Shown here: positions 49,362-58,039 of the stretch, one piece after another
How the letters are laid out: every line of letters starts with the position of its first letter
How positions within the stretch are numbered: the stretch's first letter is position 1
Origin: Parascedosporium putredinis
Taxonomy: Eukaryota; Ascomycota; Sordariomycetes; Microascales; Microascaceae
Direction of reading: 5' to 3'
DNA length: 64,000 bases
NCBI GenBank assembly: GCA_949357655.1
Contig: CASHTG010000020.1
Span: 992,001 to 1,056,000, forward strand
Program-made: the position numbers and the translations under genes
The notes under the pieces: generated by a model
The model's database searches: none
What the model was told of the DNA's origin: nothing
The model's input: only the letters and a program-made list of their open reading frames with translations

Positions 49362-49984
49362 ATGCAGATCTCTCTCCTCCTCACCCTCGCCGCTCTCGGA
49401 GCCACCGCGGCAGCGGCTTCCTCTACCCCTGCCCAAATCGCCGAGCAGCTCCCCTCGTGCGCGCAGAGCTGCCTGACCAAGGCCGCTTCCAAGGCCGGGT
49501 GCTCCGCCGACGACTTTACCTGCCTGTGCGCTGGCGTGGCGAGCTTGGAGAGCGCGGCGGGAGAATGCTTTTCGGACGAGTGTGATGGGAGCGAAGTCGG
49601 AAGTAAGTCAAAGCGTCTTGGTTTTTTTCTTCCTTGTGGAGGAACGAACCTACCTAGTTCAAGGTTCTGCCTGAAGAAGAGAGAGAGAGAGAGAGACTAA
49701 CAGGACTGAACAGTCGTCACCGTCATCGCCGCCTCCGTATGCGAAGCCGTCCGCCGCGCCGACGTCGCCACCCGCACCGTCCCCTCCAACCCGCCGGCGC
49801 AACCACCACGCCTCCCTCGGGCAACGACCACCACGAGAACACCGACTCGACCACGAACAACGCCTCCGCCGCCGAGAACGAGGATGACGGCGGCGAGGAG
49901 AATGGCGCCGTGGTCATGGCGTTGCCTGGTGGTGATTGGGGCGTCAGGGCCGCGGCTGTGATGGCCGTTGCGTTGCTCGTATAA
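49362..49984 (+). CDS. CFEM-domain cell-surface protein, probably GPI-anchored, frame broken once
   Basis: Secreted, wall- or membrane-attached protein; CFEM domains bind haem in some fungi and occur in adhesins and effectors. Exon 1 is 49362-49602, exon 2 49714-49984. A clear signal peptide (MQISLLLTLAALGATAAAAS) is followed by eight cysteines in CFEM order (C33, C37, C47, C54, C56, C69, C74, C90), with the C-S-A-D-D-F-T-C-L-C core holding the Asp that ligates haem in characterised members. After the domain comes a Thr/Asn/Glu-rich stretch and a hydrophobic C-terminus (RAAAVMAVALLV) typical of a GPI signal. One base is missing in the C4 run at 49781-49784; restoring it gives 170 aa and connects the domain to the tail. 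Without it the tail is lost. Start chosen from the signal peptide and CACCATGC context. Confidence 0.9.
49603..49713 (+). other. Intron of the CFEM gene
   Basis: 111 nt, GTAAGT donor and AACAG acceptor ending at 49713. A GA microsatellite ends just before the CTAAC branch site. Confidence 0.85.
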
Positions 49985-50494
49985 AAGCCGGAGCTGAGCG
50001 GAACAGAATAAGAAAGGGAGAGATGTTTTCTTTTTCGTCGTAGTCATCGTCATCGGCATGCTTTTTTGTCGGACGCGCGCATTTGGGTACATAGGTACAG
50101 GGATATACAAACATATATAGACTCGAGGATCGGGCATCTTGAAGGGTTTGTTTCCAACAAAAACAAAACCCCTGGTATCATTATTCTTCTACCTTGTCAG
50201 GTTAGAGATCACGGTGACTCCCTACGTACGCCCGTGCTACGTACTGGATCTGGCCGTCGTCACTCTTTTGTTCTTCGGCTTTCTTCTTTTTCCCCACGCA
50301 TAGATGCGGAAAAGAAAGCCATAGACTTTGGTTTTTTTCTTTTGTTCTGTTTTATAGATTTACCTGGGTATAGCATTCTAGCGAGCGAGCGTCGCAAACA
50401 AAAATCAAAGAACCGATATACACCTTGTTTCCCCCATGATGACATGCTTTGCTGATACTGTAGCTCTTCCAACGCCTGGTGGCGAGCCAAAAAT
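49985..50494. other. Convergent intergenic region
   Basis: 510 bp shared by the 3' ends of the CFEM gene (+) and the 813-aa gene (-), AT-richer than the flanks. No gene seen. Confidence 0.6.
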
Positions 50495-52934
50495 TCAATA
50501 AAGGAAAGATAAACGAGAAGACAAATAACCCGGCGTCCGTGTTCCTCTCCGTACCTCTCTGGATACCAAAACCAAGACCCCTAACATCCCCCGCCGGCGC
50601 ACTCTCCCTCGCCCTCGCATGAAGACCCCGGATCCTGTCCAAATTAGCCCCAACCCCGCCGGGTCCGAAAGGAACTCGCGCGCCCACACGAGCACCGCGC
50701 AGCCGCACAGCGCCGCGACCAAGAAGCCGTCGCTCAGCTCCAGCGCCATGTACAGCTTGTTAGAGAAGCGGGTAACGTACGCTGTCGCGCCCGCCACCGC
50801 CGCCGCTCCCGCCAGGAGCCCCATTCGGCCAGCGGAGGCGCCGAGCAAGCAGGCTGACGCGAGGCTAGCAGTTGAGAGACAGGCATGGGCGACGAGGAAC
50901 CCGTGCAGCAGGACGGCGTAAAGCGGGCGGGCGGCGAGCGCGCGGCGTAGGTAGGCCGTGTGGGAGGGTGCCGGAGCCAAGGGCGGGAGGAGGCGCGCGT
51001 AGGCCATGGCGAAGGAGGCGGCGAGCGCGACTTGAGAAAAGAGGTACTCTAGCCCCGCGAGCACCCACGCGACGTAGAGGATCTGCGCCGTGTCGAGCAC
51101 CGGACGGGAAAAGGGGTCCTGGGCGTCGCTAGCGGCGGCGGCGACGTGAGCACGACCCGCTCCGCGGACCTCGGCGTCGCGGACGAGGACGGAGAGCGCG
51201 AGGTGGCCGACGAGGCGGTCAAAGAGGTGTTTCTGGACGAGGGCGACGAGGACCTGCCTCGCCGTGACGGACAGGGCCGAGTCGATAAAGTAGGCCGGAT
51301 TGCGCAGGGCGAGCTTCAGGTTCGTGAGCGGGGCGTGGTGGAGAGGCTGCGCGGCGGTCGGGAGGAGGATGCGCCGGATCTGGTGGACTAGCACGGCGAG
51401 GACGGAGATGGCGAGGGCGTGGCGGTGGCCCCGGCCTAGGAGGGAGGCTTTGGCCTTGGGCCAGAGGTCGGCGGCGAAGTGGGGCCGGAGGGAAAGAGGG
51501 TTGGGGAGGATGGTGGTGTCCTTGCTGCGCGCGAGGTGCTTTGTCGGGAGGTTGGCGTATCGGGAGGAGAGGAGGAGGAGGATGGTGTCGAGCGGGCCGA
51601 GTCGGTGGAGGAGGGATAGGAGAGACACAAAGGAGCTCTGTCGGCCGGGAGCGGGCTGGGAAAATGGCGAGGAGGAGGAAGCTCGGCTGACGTCTCCCGC
51701 GACGGACCCGAGCGAGCCCGAATGCGAGGATGGTGTAGTGGCGGCCCGTCCACGTGCCGAGGGACAGCGTGCGTTTGAGGAATCCGGCGGACTTTGCCCA
51801 CGACGATGGCGCTTGTTTCTCTGCACCACGTTCTGATGGTAGAGTGCTCGCACCGCGCGCTCGTGCTGGCTCGTGGTCCGCCGCGGCTATCGGCATGCTA
51901 GGCGATGGTGAGCTAACAATAGAAGCCGCCGCCGTCGACGAGCCCGGGATCGGGAGAAAACAGTGCTCGGCCAACGTCTCGCTCCAGTCCGCGAACCTAC
52001 GAACCGCCTGCACGGGCGAAAGACCGCCAGCCGCCGCCATGTCGGCAGGACACTCGTCGAGCTCGGGGCAGCAATCAACCATGTTTACCAGTTCCGCAAA
52101 CGAGTCCGCGAGCCGCACGACGAGAAGAGCGACTTCCTTTTGATCCGCGTTCAGACGGGAGAGTATCGCGTCGCGCCGTGCCACCTCTTCGCTAACCCGT
52201 CGGGGAACCTCGAGGTCCTTCTTCTCCATTCCTCTCTTCCTCTCCGCCCCGCCGGGCCCCGACCGCCCAACGCTCCCCGCCACCTCCCTCACCTCCCCCA
52301 GCCTATCCCCGATACAGTCCACCCTACCGAGCCCTACCAGCACGGCAACAACCCCCTCCACCGCCTGCACCACCTTCTCCGCCCGGATACTCCCCACCGT
52401 CCCACCGCCACTCCCACACCGCGACTTTTCCTCGCCCTTCCTCTCCACCACCGTTACCACCGCACCCTTCAGCGAGTCGACAGCCTCCAGCGCACCCCCG
52501 CAGACCGCACCAACCACATCCCCGTCCACCACTCCACCCCCGGCCCCCAAGTGGTGCGCCCACCATCGCCACGCATACCCCGTCACCTCGGCCAACGCCC
52601 CGGATCCCATGAGACGGCGGCCCCGGGCATACTTGGTGGCGTCTGCGGCCACGAGAGACGTGCATAGCGCGGCCACGACCGCGTGCGGCGCGCGTGCGTC
52701 TCCGCTGCTTTCGTCCGAGCTTGGAATCATAGTCGTGGCGCGTGGAGGCGGCCAGTCGTGGTCGAGGTCGAGGACGAGATCTAGGATGTGGTCCGGGTTG
52801 TGGTCCGGGTGGGCGCATGCACGCCTCGTCCGACTGCCGATGTCAAGCGTCTTGGTGGCGGTGATGACTTGGCCGAGGTCGACTTCCTCCACTGCCACGC
52901 ATTCCCACGCCCGAATTACCGATTCGCTGTCCAT
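50495..52934 (-). CDS. Unrecognised protein of about 813 aa with soluble N-terminal and membrane C-terminal halves, frame broken once
   Basis: I do not recognise this family. Two long open frames on the same strand overlap near 51740-51840 and appear to be one gene with a single slip there (one extra or two missing bases); the sum is then 813 codons, intronless. The N-terminal half is hydrophilic to amphipathic and includes LNADQKEVALLVVRLADSF, a C-C-P-E-L-D-E-C-P-A-D segment and LSPVQAVRRFADWSETLAEHC, a regular helical region suggestive of protein contacts. The C-terminal half has several hydrophobic segments (e.g. AISVLAVLVHQIRRI; ILYVAWVLAGLEYLFSQ; GLLAGAAAVAGATAYV; DGFLVAALCGCAVLV) consistent with multiple membrane helices, and a LLSSRYANLPTKHL segment between the halves. 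Start chosen at 52934 (MDSESVIRAWE); an in-frame ATG lies at 53003. Very GC-rich with C/G-ending codons, supporting real coding. Confidence 0.7.
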
Positions 52935-54095
52935 GTGTTCTTTTTGAGAGGGGTTCCTTTTGATTTTTCCCACTTGCTCCCTTTGCTTCCCTTCTTCTAC
53001 CACCTGGCGAAGCGATCGCCTCTCTGGGGTCCTTTTCCCCTTTTGGCTTTCTTTTCCTTGCTCGTTTGCCTTCCTTCCGTATGCTCGTCGCCCTGTGGTT
53101 TCGCTGTCTCAGGGGGTATCCATGTCGTTGATCTGTGCTGAATGCCGGTCGTTCGTTTTTTTTTTTGCTCCCTTTTGCTCCCGTTCTGCTTTTCCCGCGG
53201 GCGTTGTTTCCCACACCGACGTCGTGGCTAGCTCTGCGTTCCCCTCTTTCGTCTTGGCGGAGGTGAGATAATTGCGGAAGGTAACAACACGATGTGGTTC
53301 CAAAAATTATGAAGGGGAAAAGGAAAGGGAGAAGAAGGATGTGGTCGGATCAAGTTCCCCAACCAAAGACCCAAGGTTTCGATTCAGAAGCAAATAAGAG
53401 AGTGAATCAAATGACAAGGACGATTTGCCCTGTTACGTGCTTGTGTGCAAAGCAAGTCGTTATCAATCACGGTGCGCCGCTCAATTCATCAATTCCTCAA
53501 TTCATCAATTTCATCAATTGTATCTCCACGGATGGACTCTATTTCTCCCCTTTGGCGTTTTGCATTAATCTAGACATGGGGTCCTTTTACCCGCCCCATC
53601 GTGCAGATCAACGGCGAACATTCGAGATTAATCAATATCCCCACCACCACTACCACTATCACCGTCGCCGCCCGCTATTTCTCCATCTATCCATTGCTAT
53701 TTTGCCGGCATTGCTTTCGGGGCAGCGAGCAACCTGACGAGATGGAGTAGATATACCTTTACATTGCCATGTAACTTGCGCAATCCCACAAACATTACAT
53801 GTATAACCCAAACTCCCCTAACCGAACTCCGAAAAGTAAAACGTGCTCATGGAAACTACATCTCCGATAAGCATTGGGCCGACCTGTTTTGTCCTTGGAG
53901 GGCAGGGCCATTTCGAAATCTTGACCTCATGGACACCGATACTTGACCCGACTACCGGAAGCCTCCGGGCTAGGCGTGATTCCTCATTGACTAGTGCATC
54001 GCTGTGGTAGTCGCCCACGCGTGGCTGACTGAGTCCGCGACGGACAAAAATGCAGTTGATTGAGGCTCCAACTGCCGAAGCCATCCGGGATGGGA
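52935..54095. other. Intergenic, no gene seen
   Basis: 1.2 kb between two minus-strand genes: promoter/leader of the 813-aa gene (pyrimidine-rich on the + strand) and 3' UTR of the Zn2Cys6 gene. It contains a short AT-rich tandem repeat (listed). Confidence 0.6.
53481..53520. repeat. Short TCAATTCATCAATT tandem repeat
   Basis: Two near-identical units of TCAATTCATCAATT(CC) followed by a partial third copy, TCATCAATTG. Confidence 0.85.
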
Positions 54096-55762
54096 TCAAA
54101 AGACGCACCCTGTATCCGCAAACCACTGCTTCGTGTCATCGATCCCCATGAACTCCACCAGGAGAAGCCTCCCAAACTCGTCCACGTCGGCGCCGCTCCC
54201 TGCTTTTAGAAAGCCTTCCATGTTGAATCCCTCGATGACATGCTGTGGCTTTTCCTTCCAGACCTGAAAGAAGTCAAAGGACGTGGGTGCCTCCCATAGT
54301 TGCTTCGACATGGTCCAGCGGTGGGCGCGGTCCCAGTCCCTAACAGGGTCGACTAGGTTGGCGATTCTTATTTAGTAGCTGACTCGAGCAAGAGCATACG
54401 TATTGGGGACCAAAGGGGCAAGTGATTCTTACTGTCGGCCTCATTGCACATCAACCGCCACAAGCCTATGAACGCATATGCGAGGATGATGGTTCGTCGA
54501 ACGGACTCGGTAAACACCCATCGCTAAAGATAGTCAGCCCAGTATCAATGACGGTGTGGTGCAACGGCGCGGGGTAAGTCTTTCTCTTTCTCTTATTGAT
54601 ATTTCTTTTTTATCACCCTCTTCTTCCCAACAAGGCCACCTACCTGCCAAGACTGAGGGGCTGCCCTCGCCCTCGGCTGCATGCCATCCTCTATCATACG
54701 CGGAGCCTCAAGTTCTCGCGAATCGCGCAAAGGTCGCCCACCCACGCCCCTAGAAGCGTCATGTCCTTCTCGGCCTGTACTCTGAGTGTAATATCGCCGT
54801 CGAAAACCCGCATAATCTGGTAGAGAAACAAGGCTTGGGTCCTGGCTAGCCGCTCCCGGGGATGTGGGTGTCGGGGGCCTGCTTCAGAGCGGCTGGGCCT
54901 TGCTTTAGCACCTTGTAGACCGAGGACCTGTTGCTATCGCTTACGGTGCTGTAGAGCGCACTGATGGTAAAGCACGACTGGATTGATGGCTCCATCTCCT
55001 CCCGGTACAGTTCTTTGTGCATCCAAGGCGTGCAACTCTCCTGCGCAAACACGGCAGGATAGCCCTTGATTCGCTCCACGACGAAATTGAGCCTTGAATT
55101 GGGGTCGTACACTTGCCATGGATCGAACTTGTTCTACGGCCAAGGGTCAGCAGGCTGCCATAGACGATTCCCAAATAGAGACAAGAGAAGAAAAAGAAGA
55201 GGAAAGAGGGGGTGACCGCGTACACATATGTGAACCATACGTTCCGTATCCATGCCGTTGGTCCTAGAAACCGCTTCCACTGCCTTTTGTTGACCTTCTC
55301 GACCTTCGTCCCCAAACGTGAGTTGCATATCAGCCCAAGACTCGGGTGCCGTCTCTTTCGCATACAGCGCAGAGAGGGCCTCATACTCTTCCAAGATAGG
55401 ATGCGTCCTACCACAATCACCAGTCCCGAGATCGTCGAGATGGGATGGGTTCATATCGGGAAACCCAAACGTATTGTCGTTGCAGAGTGGTGAACTCGTG
55501 TGGGTTGCGAGATTCGACCACGGCGAAGGTGGGAGGGCGGACAGGCCTGATCGGATAGAGTCCGCATCGAGCCCCCAGAGCCCGGAAAGGCCTCGGAGTA
55601 TGGTCTCTTGGCGTACACACACTCGGTGTTCTTTTCCTTGCACCGGGTGCACCACGGGTGGACCTTGTCACAACCCCGCTTCGACCTAACGCAGGCGTTG
55701 CAGCTCTTTTGTCTAGACGCGCTGGCGCTCGCCTCGGCTGCCGCTTGTGCCTCTTCCATCAA
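54096..55762 (-). CDS. Zn2Cys6 (GAL4-type) transcription factor, frame broken twice
   Basis: Nuclear regulator. Exons 55762-55224, 55133-54700, 54523-54433 and 54352-54096. The N-terminal zinc cluster has six cysteines at 21, 24, 31, 38, 41 and 48 (CX2CX6CX6CX2CX6C) with basic residues RSKRG between. The C-terminal part matches the fungal regulator middle region: RLARTQALFLYQIMRVFDGD, then AEKDMTLLGAWVGDLC, a WVFTESVRRTIILAYAF helix and GLWRLMCNEAD. Slips: one base near the C3 run 55581-55583 and one in the G4 run 54858-54861, which literally reads as a stop after ...HIPGSG. With both restored the protein is 440 aa. It starts 798 bp from, and head-to-head with, the SDR gene at 56561. Target unknown. 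Confidence 0.88.
54353..54432 (-). other. Intron 3 of the Zn2Cys6 gene
   Basis: 80 nt, GTAAGA donor at 54432 and CCTAG acceptor ending at 54353. It joins CNEAD to IDPVRDWDRAHRW. Confidence 0.75.
54524..54699 (-). other. Intron 2 of the Zn2Cys6 gene
   Basis: 176 nt, GTATGA donor at 54699 and TTTAG acceptor ending at 54524. It joins ENLRLR to RWVFTESVRR in phase 0. Confidence 0.75.
55134..55223 (-). other. Intron 1 of the Zn2Cys6 gene
   Basis: 90 nt, GTACGC donor at 55223 and CGTAG acceptor ending at 55134. It joins ERMVHIC to NKFDPWQVYD in phase 0. The donor is weaker than the others in the window. Confidence 0.65.
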
Positions 55763-56560
55763 TCACCTTTTTTTTCCTCTCCGTTTTGGAATATGATATC
55801 TTGAAAAGATCCAAAAGAAAACTAGACCACTCGAGCCGTAGCCAAGGGCATAAAATTACCCGCGACGTGGGTACTGTAGCTGGGAGCGTAGAGTGTAGGT
55901 GCTTGCTCCAAGAATCAACCGTTCATTCGCGCTTCCTCGCATCCAATACCAACCTAAGAACGGGAACAAAAAAAGAGGTAGGCCGAGAAGCGCGGAGTGA
56001 CGCGGGCGTTGGCGGAGTTTTGACGTTGAGCGCGGAGGATTGTGCGTCAGCATCCAAGCTCGACATTAGGAGAAACTCCGCAAAGCTCCGCCTCCGCATC
56101 ACACTCCCAAAAAGAAACCCCCTTAGCCATTCACAATCGGAGGAAGGGCCGCCCCACTCCGCGCCTGCCTTACCCGAGTCCGCTCCTTACTTACCCAAAA
56201 TGGAAAGAGCACTTGTATCGAACAAGATCGAGAAAAAACACCCGCTCCCTTGCGTGGTCGCCGTGGATTTCTAGTCCGCCCGTCACACCGCGACCCGAAC
56301 CTTTCATTTCCGCCATTACTATGTAGATGGTTCAACAGAGTAAGGCAACAGCAGAGGCAGAGGCGGAGATGGAGTGTGAAGGAAGGGTTTTAGAAGACCA
56401 GCTCGGGGTTAAATCAAATCTACGTGAAGAACCATCTTGCATAAGAAGGGGCCCAATCACCCTCCATATCCTCCTACTCTTACTTACACCCATCACTCAC
56501 TCACCCGTTTCCCCCTCAAACCAACCAACCAAGCACTTTATTCATAAACTCCCCATCACA
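55763..56560. promoter_or_regulatory. Divergent promoter region between Zn2Cys6 factor and SDR
   Basis: 798 bp separating two head-to-head starts, so it must serve both genes. The final 60 bp before 56561 are AC-rich with few G, like a fungal leader, and end in CATCACAATGC. I saw no inverted CGG pair obvious enough to name as a regulator site. Confidence 0.5.
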
Positions 56561-57505
56561 ATGCCCAAAACCATCTTCATCCCCGGCGCCAGCGGCTTCC
56601 TCGGCACTGCCCTCGTCCGCGAAGCCACCCACCAAGGCCACCACGTCCGCGGCCTCTCCCGCTCCGACGCCAGCGACGCCAAAATCACCGCCGCCGGCGG
56701 CCTCCCATCCGCGGCACCCTCGCCGACCACGCCCTCCTCGCCGCCGAAGCCGCCGCCGCCGACGCCGTCCTCTTCTTCGCCAGCGCTTTCCCCACGACGC
56801 CGGCGTCTCCTACGACCAGTCCGTCCTCCTCAACAACGCCGCCCTCGACGTCATCGCCCAGGCCCTCCTCCTCCCGCCCCCACAACATCATCCACCGACG
56901 CCCCGACCAAGGCCCTCATCGTCGCCTCCACCGCCCTCATCACCGCCCCCGACCCCACCGGCGCCGAAACCACCGAAAAGGACCCCGAGGATCCCACCCC
57001 TTTCTACGACCGCGCCTCCCCGAGCCGGCACGCCCTCGCCTGGGCGAGCCGCGGCCTCCGCGTCGCCACCATCCGTCTCGCCCCGGCCATCTACGGGCCC
57101 GGCGACATGATTCGTGGCATGGCCGCCGGCATGGCCGCCTCCCCTCGGCGGCGTCCCCGTCATCGACGGCAGCCACGTCAAGACCTCGTGCGTGCACATC
57201 GCCGACGCCGCCCGCCTCGCCCTCTTGGCCGCCGATAACTCCCCGCCGGGTGAGTGCTACAACTGCGTTTCCGACACGGACACCACCATGGGCCAAGTCT
57301 TGGCCGCTGCCGCCGAAGCCCTTGCCGTCCCCGTCAAGCCCCTGGCCGCGAGCGAGGCCGAACCTTTCTTGGCGAGATGATGGCTGGCTACCTTACCACC
57401 CCTTGTCGCGCCTCGAGCCTCAAGGCAAAAGAGGTCTTGGGTTGGGAGCCTCAGGAAGTCGGCGTCATTGACTACTACAAAGGCTGCCGCAAAGCATCAG
57501 AATAG
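56561..57505 (+). CDS. NAD-dependent epimerase/dehydratase family protein (extended SDR), frame broken five times
   Basis: Probable cytosolic NAD(P)-dependent oxidoreductase or epimerase; substrate unknown. The Rossmann start MPKTIFIPGASGFLGTALVREA carries GxxGxxG at residues 9-15, and RGLSRSD follows the second strand. Later segments include DAVLFFASAFP, VSYDQSVLLNNAALDVIAQAL, ALIVASTALITAPD, RLAPAIYGPGDMIRGMA, HVKTSCVHIADAARLALLAA, GECYNCVSD and a C-terminal KEVLGWEPQ, all in the order expected for this family. A catalytic YxxxK is not in its classical form; the corresponding segment reads YDRASPSRHALAWA. Slips: C runs 56704-56706, 56790-56793, 56877-56881 (one base each), 57141-57144 (two missing or one extra) and near 57363 (one). 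Restored length is 316 aa. Starts head-to-head with the Zn2Cys6 gene. Confidence 0.82.
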
Positions 57506-58039
57506 ATTTGTTGAATGCATTGATCACCCATTTACAAGTCACCACAGTCTATCAAGGTTGAGTGTCTTTTTGAGTTGGTCTTGAATATTGTTTTTTTTTT
57601 GGTCAATTTATCTGTTTTACTTTTTGTATGGGCTGCATCCTGTTTGTCTGCTCGACCTTCGAGGCCGTGTTCGAATCTGTACGAATAGTGTTCTATCTGT
57701 TCCCACTCCCCCTTTTCAAAAGAAAGATGGCCATCGCCGCTGAGAAGGCTCCAAATGTCAAGTTCACTGTACACTCCCCGGGTTTGCCGGGAAGAAAAAA
57801 AAAGAGGTAGAAAAAGGAATAAAACAGACAGATCCAACGCCCGAAAATTTTCTTGGTGCCAGGATACAATGGATTGCTTCTCCCGTCCTGCGGCCTCGCA
57901 TACACCTCCGCCTTTCTTTTTGTTCTTCGTAGTGCTGCGTCATCCACAGCTTACGTCTTCGTTCGTGGGCCGGAGCTCCTCCCGAAGCCGGGAAGCCATT
58001 TGCGCCTCGTGCCTGGGTCTCCGTTCGCGGTACCTTTAG
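57506..58039. other. Convergent intergenic region
   Basis: 534 bp shared by the 3' ends of the SDR gene (+) and the centrosomin-motif gene (-), T-rich just after the SDR stop. No gene seen. Confidence 0.6.

Noticed and set aside
51219..51836. Long overlapping frames on both strands in the GC-rich 813-aa gene
   Set aside because: Shadows of one GC-rich gene; only the minus-strand pair that adds up to one protein was kept.
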